Positions 37,901 to 49,163 of a DNA stretch of 64,000 nucleotides are shown piece after piece. The translations under genes and the position numbers were made by a program. Origin of the DNA: Rhizophagus clarus (taxonomy: Eukaryota > Glomeromycota > Glomeromycetes > Glomerales > Glomeraceae). The stretch spans positions 310,001 to 374,000 of the forward strand of contig BLAL01000304.1 of NCBI GenBank assembly GCA_015698045.1, given 5' to 3'. Under the pieces are notes generated by a model that saw only the letters and a program-made list of their open reading frames with translations, ran no database searches and was not told where the DNA came from. Positions within the stretch are counted from its first letter, which is position 1. Each line of letters begins with the position of its first letter.

Positions 37901-38321
37901 TGATTATATATTTTACTGTAACTGGAAACCAACTTGTGCACATGATCGTCATCTAGTATTAGATATATGTAATGGTATTAGGCCTAAAATCAGTGAACCG
38001 GAAGCACCAAAATGCTTGATGAAGAGATGTTGGGATCCAAATCCAGATAATAGACCAACCGCTATTGAAATACATGAATCGATCAAGACATTTCATAAAT
38101 TTTATAATTCATATAAAATGAGTGAATCAAAGGCTATTGAAATTAAAAATCAATTTAAAGAAGCAGAAAGTTACAGAAAATCGCACCTCTCTTCCTCTAA
38201 TTCTTCTAAGAACAAACAGCATACACAAGTTATTTATACATCTCGACCACTTAATCCTTATACAAAAGATCTTCCAATATATGATAATTCTGAATGTTTA
38301 GACTGTGAAATTACTTGTTAA
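34967..38321 (+). pseudogene. Six-exon tandem-N-lobe protein kinase pseudogene
   Basis: Exons: 34967-35357, 35441-35899, 35980-36423, 36480-36845, 36913-37386 and 37468-38321, with GT-AG phase-0 introns (donor mostly GTATGA/GTATGT). Exon 1 has a partial ribbon and N-lobe; exons 2-5 repeat 'YGISQNPDTKDYI', ribbon, 'DNFIQ', 'EWIPYNQ' and N-lobe; exon 6 is the C-lobe. Lesions: +1 frameshift near the end of exon 1 (after 'SIKEV'); TGA at 35543-35545 in exon 2 where a ribbon Cys is expected; TGA at 36151-36153 in exon 3 replacing the Trp of 'NWTSGNEK'; exon 4 lacks the 'KDGPL' stretch; and exon 6 has three or more frame changes after 'VHYDLHSGN'. Exon 5 is open, with SKGGFATVYSAIWKDGPL and VALKCINNSQN. 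The C-terminus 'VIYTSRPLNPYTKDLP' is conserved. It is closest to the broken copy at 18042-19214 and cannot encode a complete protein. Confidence 0.8.
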
Positions 38322-40083
38322 GTTAATATATTATTATTATGCATGATTTTATTAGTCTATATCATTTATAGTTTTATAATTAGTAAATTCTGTGGCTTAT
38401 AATTATATTTTCTTTAAATTATGTAGTTAGTTTCTGTTTACATAAGTAAATGACTAGCAATTGATAATTTTGGCATTCTTAAATAATATTTTCCTAATTA
38501 TTGTGCGATATTGTCAGATTTTAACAACATACTCTTAAGTCATAATTAAATCTATTGAAATATTATATTATTAAGCGAAAAGATATATTAAAATAAAACA
38601 ACGTGAATGAACTATATAAATATATATATATATATATTATATTTTCGAAAAAATGTTGTGTTTGTTGTGTTGACCCTGCTGATGACAATCTTGCGTAGTT
38701 ACTGTACGTTATCTTTATTCTTAGATGCATTAATTTACCTTTTCAATCAAACGCTCATGATACAAAATCTTACATCGTGTTCCGTTAAAAAAATGAGATT
38801 AATTATTAATAAGTATTCTTTTGATTGATCTCTATATATATATAATTGCAATATCGATTGTCTGTGTCTAAAATCTATTTTATCTTACGATAAGCGTTGA
38901 AAATCTTTTTTTTATTATTATTATGAATTTATTATGTTTTTTAAAGTATATAAGAAGTTTGTTAAATTCATTACGGACAAACTGAATTTTATATGATGAT
39001 TATTATATTTATTATATTTACATTTATCTCAAGTTTCATATCATTTTTCAAGTCAAAAGATTCTTGATTATTTTTGAATTGACGCTTTAACTATGCGAAA
39101 GTATTTAAGTAATATGTATTGAAAGTTTTATTATTTTCGCATATTAATTGTAGAATTTTGCACTAAATTGCAAATTTGAACGAAACATTAAATGACTATT
39201 AATTACTATTATGGAGAGAGCGTTAAAGAACTTATTGAATTTGGTCAACAAACGTTCCTACATTATGGTAACGATAACTAGCGTAGCACTATGTAGTTTA
39301 TATAGGTTATACAGGGAAACTGATTATTTATTATACTACAGGGTGGGTCATGCCTTAATAGTCGTACGATGAAAAGGGTGATTATAGGTTTAACTTGGAT
39401 TTAACCCTTTTTAGCAATATATTTTTAACCTTACCAACGCTATTTATTTAGCATAATGTAGTTACATAATCCTTAGATTAGCTCATTGTTACCTTATTCT
39501 ACTTTGTAATCTTTTCTTCATTTTGTTATTTTATTATATGAAATTTTCCTGCAAACAAATAAATAAACGTTGCCAAATTATATCTAAAAAAATAACCAGT
39601 CGTAACTATGTAACGTGATAATCATATGATTATCGACCGTTTACATTTCGAAATTAATGAAAATAATGACTTATTGAAAATTAAGCAAATAAAAAATATG
39701 ACGTTAGCTATAAATGTCGTTTACACAAAAAGACCGTTGTGTGGCTAAAGATTAGTTGATAACATCTCATCAAAACCATATGCTTTCACATGCAATTTGG
39801 TGATCTTCATGTGTGAGTTTTGTTATTTTTATCTATTTCAGAATTTATCTTTTTATAAATATCTACCAATTCAAATTTCGATGATAATTTTTTTTTTTTA
39901 CTGTTCAATATTGTATTTTTTTTTTTTATTAAATTTGCTTATTCGTTAACCTAAGTCATATTTAAGCGAGTACGTGAGTACAAGATTGTATTACGTACAT
40001 TACGTATTCGAGATTAGGTAGCTGTAATAAATAACGAAAGATAATATCAAAAATAGTTGTCCAACTAAAAACGAACAATAATC
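38322..40083. other. Intergenic region, no gene seen
   Basis: AT-rich with no frame above 75 codons and no recognised domain. An (AT)n run lies at about 38617-38640. The last 120 bases presumably hold the promoter of the gene at 40084, but no clear TATA box stands out. Confidence 0.35.
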
Positions 40084-41061
40084 ATGATATATAAAACACC
40101 TGAACAATGGCTAAAAGAACTGAATGTTGAAGCAGATCCATCCAAGGTTGATCGGTTTATGGATGCTCAACAGTGGCTAGACCAAAAATATTCTGATAAA
40201 CAACAAGTTAAAGAAATCTTTCATCATAATGGAATAGAAAAGCTTCTTATTGGCGAATTAGTTATTAATGATTTTCCCAAATTAGAAAAAATATCTTTTG
40301 TCTGCAGTGGAGACTTATTAAAGATAGAAATATTTAATTGCCCTCGGTTAGGTGACTTAGAATGTGTGGGAAGTCCGATAAAAGAAATGGATTTTGGCGA
40401 TAGTAATAAGTTAGAACGAATTTATATTCCTGATAATCTACTAGAAAACATTAAATTACCCGCTAATCCATCAGGTTTGGTCAGATTATACGTCCACAAT
40501 AACAAACTTTCCTCCTGGATTTTAGAGATTTTAGCACCTTTCACTAGATACTTGCCTATTGGTGGCGTGGCATATTACGAATATTCAGCCAAAGATAAAG
40601 AAAAATTAAAAAATATCTTGTCTAAACAAAAAAGTCAAACAACCGAAATTTCTAGTTTCTCAACTATTAATCAAACACAATCAAAAACAGAATCAGAAAA
40701 AAAGAACCTAACACAATTAGAAAAAGAATATACCTTTTACAAAAAATTTTTTGATAATTACTTATTAAATAAAATAACTGAATTAACCGAGTTAAAAAGT
40801 AAATTGGACAAAGAAGAAAACAGCCGATTAAATGACTATCTCCAATTAAAGCAATCAGATGACAAATCCAAAAATCGAGAAAAAAGACTTCGAAAAAACT
40901 TATTGAAAAATTTGACTAGTGAAGAGCTACGAAAAATCTTAGATATTGACAAAGAAATCAATGAATTAATAAAACAAGTAAACGAAATAGAATTAGAAGC
41001 CAAGTTTGAAGTATTGGAAAGTAGGGACCACGGAACAATTCCAAATTATTTATTTAAGTGA
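40084..41061 (+). CDS. LRR-like, coiled-coil protein of a Rhizophagus/endobacterium-type family
   Basis: A single exon of 325 codons from ATG 40084 to TGA 41061. The N-terminus 'TPEQWLKEL...AQQWLDQKYSDKQQVKEIF' followed by 'IEKLLIGELVINDFPKLEKI' and diverged leucine-rich units (LLKIEIFNCPRLGDLECVG, NKLERIYIPDNLLENIKLP, GLVRLYVHNNKL) looks like the 'aqeyLd..yp....i..L.i...nLeG.L.i.dF.nLekI' LRR proteins that I recall from Rhizophagus and from Mollicutes-related endobacteria. That recollection is not verified here. Residues ~200-310 are Lys/Glu-rich and predicted coiled coil (SEKKNLTQLEKEYTFYKKFF, then ELTELKSKLDKEENSRLNDY). There is no signal peptide, transmembrane segment or enzyme motif. Function is unknown; protein binding is likely. 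It has no intron, unlike the kinases and the ATPase. Confidence 0.75.
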   Translation: MIYKTPEQWLKELNVEADPSKVDRFMDAQQWLDQKYSDKQQVKEIFHHNGIEKLLIGELVINDFPKLEKISFVCSGDLLKIEIFNCPRLGDLECVGSPIKEMDFGDSNKLERIYIPDNLLENIKLPANPSGLVRLYVHNNKLSSWILEILAPFTRYLPIGGVAYYEYSAKDKEKLKNILSKQKSQTTEISSFSTINQTQSKTESEKKNLTQLEKEYTFYKKFFDNYLLNKITELTELKSKLDKEENSRLNDYLQLKQSDDKSKNREKRLRKNLLKNLTSEELRKILDIDKEINELIKQVNEIELEAKFEVLESRDHGTIPNYLFK

Positions 41062-41269
41062 TGTTTACAGTGGTAAATATAAGAAAAATAACGGTTTAAA
41101 GGATAAAAAATGTAGTTATTTTCTTATTTTCAGTTAAAAAGTTAGATTTTTAATAATTATGGTAAAAAATCTCCCGAGTTTAAAGATTTAGAATTGGTTT
41201 TTCCAGATAGGTGTGGTGTTTAATTATCGCGGCTTTCAAAAAAGTGTGATCAACCTGTTTGATCTTTAT

Positions 41270-41445
41270 TTATTTATTTATTTATTGAAAGAAAGATAGT
41301 TACATAGAAATACAAAAACAAACCCATAAGAAAAGAAATAAACTCCTAAAAGAAATTTATATCTATCAATTATAAGTATTTCTAATGCCATCCAGTAACC
41401 AGACCGTGACCTACCCTTCCAGTAATGGTGGCGAAAACCTGCTGA
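41270..41445 (-). mobile_element. SINE-like or 5'-truncated LINE insertion with (AAAT)n tail
   Basis: A perfect 11-bp direct repeat, TTGATCTTTAT, lies at 41259-41269 and 41446-41456 and brackets 176 bp. On the minus strand the insert ends in five AAAT-type units (41270-41286). The body is moderately GC-rich (contains GTAGGTCACGGTCTGGTTAC) and one frame reads HYWKGRSRSGYWMALEILI, which may be the C-terminal end of a LINE protein. The direct repeats plus the tail are diagnostic of target-primed reverse transcription; the family is unassigned. It sits 208 bp downstream of the LRR-like gene. Confidence 0.75.
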
Positions 41446-42134
41446 TTGATCTTTATGTAACATAATCGTAACACCAATCATATTCTTAATTAAATAACGT
41501 GCCTTTAACGAAAATTAAAAAAAAAATGTCCATTTGTCCAATCCCACCCAATATCTTTTATTAAATATTTTTAAATCCTAAATAATGCACATAAATGAAC
41601 ATTCAAATTAGTTTATTGATACAAAATTTTACATTTTTAATTAGTCTATATGGGTTAAAGCTAAATATTTTAAAAATAATGACAAAAACAAGTTTTTTTC
41701 AGATTCTTTAACGCTCTAATCTATTGCTAAATATAAATAAATATAATATTTTGCTGTAATAAATATTTAAAGTAGTCTTTTCAAACCTTAATATGTAAAG
41801 ATTGCAAAAGATCACAGAAGATCGCTAAGATCGTTGTAAAAACACTGAAGATTTATGTTAAGTATGTAAGTAATAACATTTGAAGTGTTTATACAAGTAA
41901 ACTAACAATATATACAGTAGGTTCTGAAAAGAAAAAAAGATCGCGGTATTAAATAGTAAGTATATGAAGGGAGAAAAAAAATATCAGCTTTTTTATTGGT
42001 GCAAGGCTTGTGATTGCTGATCACGCCTTTCTGAAAACAGCGATAATTTGCAATCTTTACACAATGTTTAAATTATATAATTATATAGAAACACATAATA
42101 AACATTATTTCATTATGCTTTCCATTATTACAAT

Positions 42135-42788
42135 GGGACCCTTTCACATTACCAACAATAATCATTTTACCGACAATCATTTTACTTTTACCTACAACTC
42201 TACAAGTACATTTTACCAACAATCGTTTTACAGAAAAAATAATTTATAAGTTAGTAATAAAATAAAGTATTAAATATAAGAATATTTATTTATTTATTTA
42301 TTATCGTTTTAAAATAAAACTTTATTAGTTTGGACCTTTTTTTGTTACTAGTAAGCATCCTAGAGTATTTCGATATGCAAAGTGAATATATCATTTCAAA
42401 TAATAATACTAGACTAATAAATAAAAGTAAATACATTTTGTTATATATTAAACATATGAAACCTGAAATTTTTAAACACGTCTGCTTATCAAATACGTAT
42501 AAATAAGAGTGAACAATTTTTGATTTACATATTAATGATGTAATATTTTATAATTTGTGTCTGAAAATTTTTTTTTAAGCACAAGTTAATTTATTTTATA
42601 TATTTATATATTTATAGTAAAAAGATTTCTTTTGTATTCAATATGTATTTTATTTTCATAACTGAAGTGGGTAGTAAAATGATAATAAATACTGCAAGGT
42701 TGTTGATAAAATTAGTGTTGGTAAAATAAATGTCGGTAAAATAAGTGTCCGTGTCGGTAAAATGATTGTCGGTAATGTGAACCAGACC
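42135..42788. mobile_element. MITE with 'TTTTACCGACAAT' subterminal repeats (copy 1)
   Basis: Left 'GGGACCCTTTCACATTACC' and the inverse of right 'GGTCTGGTTCACATTACC' form the ends. Inside each lie several copies of 'TTTTACC(G/A)ACAATCA' (42145-42240; reverse orientation at 42700-42775). The middle is AT-rich without a frame. No clean target duplication was identified. The repeated-motif ends match those of the element at about 61040-61446. Confidence 0.55.
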
Positions 42789-43752
42789 ATCACTGCATAT
42801 GCTACCAACAGTTATGTTTCTTGGACTTTAGTGATTTATTTCCAAAGCTTGAAGAACTGCAATATTATACATTTGTGCGCATGCTATTGATAATGGTTTG
42901 TGTGGTCGAATATTTCCTCATATTGCGAATTTTATATAATAACGGTCACAGGATATTTCCCCCTAAATTTGTGGCAATTGCTTTAAAAAATTCAAATTGA
43001 CATATCTCAGCCAATATTGCTTCAATTTTTATGAAATAACAACCATCTCATCAAGAGGAACTGAATCTAATGAACTATAAATTTTGGACTTTTAGTCATT
43101 GTACTATAAAATATAATAACTGATAATGTATTTTGAAATTATATTATCACCGTTTTCAAAGTGGTTGATGCAATGTCAATCACTTGATTAAAAAAAAAAC
43201 CTTTGCGAATATTTTAAACTTGATATATGTATACATTCTTTTCTGACGATTACTAAAGATTTCTCCGATTACTTGCATTAGTAAAGTTGTTTACAACAGC
43301 TCTTTGAGTTTTAAGTTAAGTAATTATGTATTTTTTTGAGTTTCTTTTATTCAAAGTTTGTAATTACTGGTGATTATTGCGATTATTGCAATTATTGACG
43401 GTTACCAGAAATTTTTTACATTTCTTTCAAACTTTTGATCCTCACTGTATTTTTTACTCTTAGATGTTATTTGCCTTTCACTATAACAGTTTAAAATTAA
43501 TTATACTAACACTATTAATGATAGCGAAATTTAATTATATTCTAGTGATTTATTTCAAAGAAATTCTTGCAGAAGTCCCAATTGTTTAAATAGTATAACC
43601 ATTATTAAGTAAATTTTTAGTTAATATTCTTTAATAAACTTAAATTTTCAAATAAAAATGTATTCTTGTACAAATAAATTATTTTTTTGTGTATTAACCA
43701 ATTTTCATTATTACTATAAAGTACTACGGCCCTGCCACAAAGGGACTTCCTA

Positions 43753-44025
43753 AGAAGTGCACTATGCTCCTCCCTATTACGCATAGCACCATGCCGTCCC
43801 ACAACCAACCGGTCCTATCGCAGGACTGCAGAAAAACTGGTACCTACGAGCTTACTAGAAGCAAGCGCCTATGCCCCAACCCTCGCATAGCACTATACCG
43901 CTCCAAAAAAATTCCAACCAGCCCTACTGTGAGACTGCAGCAAAACTGGTACTCACAGGCTTACAAAGTAAGCATGCTATGCTCCCTCCCATGCATAGCA
44001 TCATGCTGCTCCTACAAAAGTCCCA
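43753..44025 (+). repeat. GC-rich ~107-bp tandem repeat, 2.4 copies
   Basis: Units begin near 43753, 43857 and 43965 and share 'CTATGCTCC', 'GCATAGCACCATGCCG', 'GACTGCAGAAAAACTGGTAC' and 'CTTAC..AGTAAGC' (variants). It is near 50% GC in a ~25% GC setting. The open frame across it has no known domain. It is probably the inside of a mobile element or satellite of foreign composition. Confidence 0.65.
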
Positions 44026-44167
44026 ATAAATAAGAAAAAAGAAAATGGAAAATAAAAGACCCACCTCCTAAACATACATAGAAAGATTAAAAAAAAAAAA
44101 TAATGAGAATGAAACAACATAAATAATCATCACGGGTGACACGGGTGATCAGGAATAATGACTTGCG

Positions 44168-44416
44168 TCATTCCGCAGAATCTTTCCAATCAGACATACG
44201 ATCCAACAGGGCAGTAATGGCACTGTATGGACATAAACATGAATCTCCAAAGTAAGAACTAATGTAAATCCGTTTAGTGGGTGCCTTAAATGTTGACAAA
44301 GAATGAGCTCGCGCAACCTTATATTCATTCCTCTTGGTATATACAATCGAACGTAATGGCGGAATTAGTCCTCTCCATGGAAGAGAAATGTATGCAAATA
44401 TAAGATAAAAAATCAA
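44168..44416 (-). other. Open frame of unknown origin near the GC-rich repeat
   Basis: About 80 codons without an ATG at the start, reading 'YISLPWRGLIPPLRSIVYTK', 'NEYKVARAHSLSTFKAPTKR' and 'FGDSCLCPYSAITALLDRMS', then WKDSAE and stop. Composition (Trp, Cys, Arg, Pro, few Asn/Ile) is less AT-driven than chance frames here, so a gene or element fragment is likely. No family is recognised. It may be one exon; nothing in frame was found on either side. Confidence 0.3.
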
Positions 44417-46299
44417 CGAAATAAAAAAAAATAAGATAGTAAATATAAAATAAAAAAAAACTCACGAGTTTTCTTCAAGAATGTTTTATGAGAAAACTAA
44501 AACAAAATTGGTAAAACACCGAAAAAAATAATATTTGCTTAAAATGTTAATAAAGCAGAAATAATGTTTTGCTTAAAAATAAAGCAAAAATATTAAAGCA
44601 AAAATAAGAGGAAAAAATGGATCTTTTTATATAATTTTGTGTTGTACAAGCTAGAGCTTAAATCATAATGAAAAATTTTAAATAACTTATGACAAATGAC
44701 TCATTATAAAATAATAAATTAAATGACTCATCATTATATTCGTCAGTTTAAATAGACAAACACTTTGTATTATTACAAGGTCTGACTCATAAACATATTC
44801 ATCATCGGTTTGTAATACAAATAAAACTTGTGATAGAAAAGGCGTGATTTTTTACTTCAGTCTGATCAGATTTTAGTGATTATGTTTCAATGTTTTTCGG
44901 GTCGAAATACACCCAGATTTCGGATTTACCAAATGAATCAATAACTTTGAAAAGTATGAAAGTCGCTTATATTACTTTTAAAATTGATAATGATCCTTAC
45001 ATAAATATTTTTTGTCCTCATATGGATATTCTACTTATTTACATCAATTGATGTATTAAATTACCAAATATTTCATTGGAAATTTTTTAAGGTAGGAGCG
45101 ACTATTTGAAGAAACATATGAATTAATATTTATTTGTATATATTTCATGTAAATGTATAACACTTTCGTTTTTAGGTTTATTACATATACACAATTAAAC
45201 ACAATTAAATTTTTCAAAAAATAAAAATAGAAGATAGGCGCGACAGTAACTCATTGCATGTGATCGCAGCACGATGGGACAGACAAACTCCAGCACTACT
45301 CATCCCGTTTCGCGTCCTCATCAGGAAACATGCCTGACAATAAACAATAACAAATTACTTAAGCGTGTATTAGTGCTGCGGCAGGGGAGTAATAGCGCCT
45401 GGCTCTTATCATAAATGATACTTTATGTACTCTCTCTTATCCTTAATTGATTTTTACCGAATGATGATGCTTCCTATAGGCAATAAAGTAGGTTACTGTG
45501 TACTACATGGAGCAAAACTTCACTGATAACAATATGTTTGTCCATGAATTTCGTGTTTTACAATGTATTATCAGTAATAAAATTTTGAGTAGGAATTTAC
45601 CATCGAATCAATAACTAGAGTTTATCTGTAGTATGTAAAATTTGAAACATGTGTAACGTAAACTGAATAGTCTACCATACACTTATTCATTTTCGATTTC
45701 ATGATCGTACAGTACATAAAAGTGATTGGCCAAAGTCAAATCATTTTTTCCTCTTTTAAAAAACGCATGACTAAAAATTTATTTATAAATTGTTTCTTTA
45801 GTTGAATATATTAGTCAATATAATAATAGGATGTATGGTGTATTAACCGCAGTATATTTTGATTGTTCTGCGTTAAATATTTTATTTTCATTGATTGCTG
45901 AATGGTTATTATGTAGATCTCAACCCAAAAATCGGAGTTTTAAGACCATGAAAGGATACATAAAGATGCATGTTGATCTCACTTGAACTATATATATATA
46001 TCTCGGAGTCTTAACGAAATCTCTTCTGAAACGGGAGAAATTTTTATATTAAATCGTACGTGCCGATCCGTTGATCTATACCAATCTTTGTACCACTTTG
46101 CATAACCTTGCATACAATTAGCCAATGTAATATGATGGAATTTTATTCTTATAAGGAAATCTCATTAGTTAATAAAAGGGTTAAATAAAGTTAAATTATT
46201 TTCCACAAAAAATTTTCACACTTTAATCTTCTTTTTCTTTTAAGAAGGAAAAAAAAAAAAAAAAATTTTTTTTCTTTCCTAATAATAAAAAAAAAAAAA
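44417..46299. other. Intergenic region with poly-A/T tracts
   Basis: No gene is seen. A segment at 45235-45420 has higher GC and a short inverted pair (CAGCACTA at 45291 with TAGTGCTG at 45371), possibly a small non-coding or SINE-like sequence. The 60 bases before 46300 are T and A homopolymers. Confidence 0.35.
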
Positions 46300-46851
46300 A
46301 TGATGATGTCTAATACTATAAATCCTACAAATCAGTCTATCGAATATTATAAATCTGAACTTGTTAAAAGAGATGAAATAATCGAAAAATTATTTGAAGA
46401 AGTTGATAATTTAAAAGATAATCAACTTAAACAAAATGAAATTATTAAAAATTTACGAAAACAACTTGATAATAATTGGAAATTAAAAGAAAAGGAATAT
46501 GAAAATAAATTAAAAGAATTAAAAATTGAAAATGAAAAATTAAGGATTGAAAATGAGAAACTCGTGAAAAGAGAAAGAAGGAGGAATGTTGATTTCTTTT
46601 TGAAAACATTAGATACGAAAATGGAAGATACTAAGATTATGACTTCAGAAGAAATTAAAGAAATCGAAATATATCCCCAAAGTTCTAGTAATTTCCTTGA
46701 TTTATTAAATAAATATCCTGTAAAAGAGGAAAAAATGATTCCAGATTATGTTAAAGCTGCTGAAGAAAAAAATTACTATGAGTTTCGTTACGACGGTGGT
46801 GTCGATCATTCTGATCATTACCACAAAAGGAGAGCGGTGTACTTAAAATAA
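46300..46851 (+). CDS. Coiled-coil protein of unknown function
   Basis: A single exon of 183 codons from ATG 46300 (ATG also at 46303 and 46309, so the exact start is open) to TAA 46851. Residues ~17-95 are a Lys/Glu/Asn heptad-rich coiled coil (ELVKRDEIIEKLFEEVDNLK, then LKEKEYENKLKELKIENEKL). The C-terminal part contains 'NFLDLLNKYPVKEEKMIPDY' and an acidic/His segment 'RYDGGVDHSDHYHKRR'. There is no signal peptide, membrane segment or known domain. An A-rich leader immediately precedes the ATG. A structural or partner-binding role is possible, but nothing in the neighbourhood indicates which. Confidence 0.6.
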   Translation: MMMSNTINPTNQSIEYYKSELVKRDEIIEKLFEEVDNLKDNQLKQNEIIKNLRKQLDNNWKLKEKEYENKLKELKIENEKLRIENEKLVKRERRRNVDFFLKTLDTKMEDTKIMTSEEIKEIEIYPQSSSNFLDLLNKYPVKEEKMIPDYVKAAEEKNYYEFRYDGGVDHSDHYHKRRAVYLK

Positions 46852-47789
46852 GATTTCCGTGTTTGGAAATCTTTATGACACTTTTTATGTAAAGTAGTTA
46901 AAAAAAAAAAAAGATCAACATTGGAGCTGAAATTAATTCAGCTCTAAGTGTACATACAAAAAATAATATTTAAATAATGAACATTATTTGATTTTTCGAT
47001 ATTTATGAAAGAATGCATTATATAGTTAACTATCTGAATAAGGTTTCCTTTATGTACAACAAACAATTGCGCCTTTAAGGGTAGTACGATATTTTGTAAG
47101 CAGATATTCTTATGTAATAACGATAATCATCAACTAATATACAATAGTCGTAGCTAAAAATTTTCCTACTATTCTAGATTTTTCCATTTATTCATAAAAT
47201 AAACAATTTTATATAGTATAGTACAAAAATTTACTTATTTGATATAAGTGAATAATTGAATGTTAATGATTTTTGTTCTTTTCTTTTGTAAATTATATAT
47301 ATAAAAAAATTTTTTTCGTCCATAAAATAATTTTCTCACATTTTTCCGTTGTTATTATAATGTGGGTAATTCAAAGATAACCTATTTTCATTTTTACTGT
47401 AGGTAACCACAGAAAATTAACTACATTAAAATACAATGACATTTAATGCACAGTATGTAATATATAGATAACGATTTCAAGCTACCACAAAGGATGAACC
47501 GCTTACCGGTCACAAAGATGTGTCTAATACCATGCGTATGGATAATGACCGGTAATTCAAAGATAACAATTTGAGTTATGACACAGTATATGGTCATGTG
47601 ATGTCGATTTTGTCCAATCATAAAAAATTTTTCTCTCCGTCTAAATTTTTTTTTTTTTTTAAACATTTTTCTGCTTGATCAGATTAATTTTCGTACGAGA
47701 AACCATTTATTTTTTTGCCTAATTATAATTACAGAAAAATTCGAAAGTCATGGATCAATAAAATTTCGACCTTTCATAAAATTAATGCT

Positions 47790-48050
47790 CCGATCGATAC
47801 GAGTTAATCCGGGTTATGCGACCCGATTCGACTTAAAAATTATTAAACTCGTGACCCGACCCGGTTTACCCGAGTTATTGAACAATTACTAATTGATAAT
47901 AAATGTGTTTTTTTACTTAAAAATTCGGATTTAGATCCGGGATATTGGGTCAAGCCATATTCGGGTCGGGTTTAGGGTCTTTATTTTTTCACTTAGGTCG
48001 GATCGGTATATCTTCAAATCCGACCGACATGACCCGGTAGGATCACTACA
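47790..48050. repeat. CCCGACCCG-rich repeat segment
   Basis: Multiple copies of 'GACCCGACCCG' and its inverse 'CGGGTCGGGT' (e.g. 47857-47868, 47964-47973, 48031-48036) stand out from AT-rich flanks. Left and right halves carry the motif in opposite orientation, suggesting a foldback or MITE interior. Edges and duplication are not resolved. Confidence 0.4.
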
Positions 48051-49163
48051 TAAAAATGCAAAATCGTTTCGACCTTGTAATTTTGATTTTGCCTATAATA
48101 ATATTATGTTAATAATTTAGTGCAAAAAAAAAAACAAAATTAAAGTGAATTATACTTTAGGCACTTTATCCGCTAGTTGATAATCATTTGTCATCGGTCT
48201 TGAGTGTTTTTGATTGTAGTTTTTTGCCTTCGAGCCAAAAAGATTCGAACATTCCTTTATAAATAATAATAACAATAATAATTATTGCTGCTAACACAAA
48301 AGACCTCTGTGATAAAGGGGATTAGATTGTAAATGAGAATAGAAAAAAGAAAAAAAAAATTATTAAAAATTTACTGATCTGTTAACAATATTAAGATTAT
48401 TAGATAATTTAATAGCGACGAATTAGTGAATATAAGAAAGAAATGGTAAATATGTACAAATAGAATATTCAATATATAGATAAAGAATTATTAAGAATAT
48501 GTACAATACAATTTCTTAATTAAATTCCTGAAAAACAACATAGATAAGATTAGAAAACAAGTAAAAAGATCATAAAATGAAAGAATTGATCGTTACAAAA
48601 TATAAAGTTAAAATCAAGATATCAGATGAACAAATAATAATTTCATTCAATAAAGATGTAAAGCTACAAAAGCTACCAAAGACACCGTCATATCCATAAA
48701 GTGTACAATAATTATTCTTCGCCGCGATGCAATCACGTGGTTTTTTGTACTCAATTTTGAATTCTTTTATGCGAATTTTTTTACTGATATTCTTCTACTT
48801 TCATTCAATACATACTTATATTGGAGAATTATTTTCTTCCTACATTCTACTTTTTTTTTTAAAAGAATATATATCAGATATATATATATATATAAACGAT
48901 TACTGCGCCATACGATCCACCGATGTTCATTTATTATCTATTCAGGAAAATGATAGATCATATTTACTGACAAAAATAGAATTTGATTTACTTGTTAATC
49001 TTATTTTCAAAAAAATATATTGTCTATTTTTCGAAAAATTATTTCATACTGTTTCCACTCTTGTTTCGGAGGACAACAAAAATATATTACTTGATTTTGA
49101 TATTGCATTTTTAATCCTTTGCATTATATTCAAACTTATAAGTGAAAGACAAATAAACCAATC

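Noticed and set aside
45300..45345. Hammerhead-ribozyme-like core on the minus strand (CTGATGA, six bases, GAAA)
   Set aside because: No credible stem III with a correctly placed NUH cleavage triplet and no stem I could be drawn; helix II would be a single base pair. A match to the short core alone is expected about once by chance in a window of this size.
48240..48260. tRNA T-arm-like string (GTTCGAATC type), also near 63316 and 63936
   Set aside because: No cloverleaf, A box or acceptor stem could be matched around any of the three.
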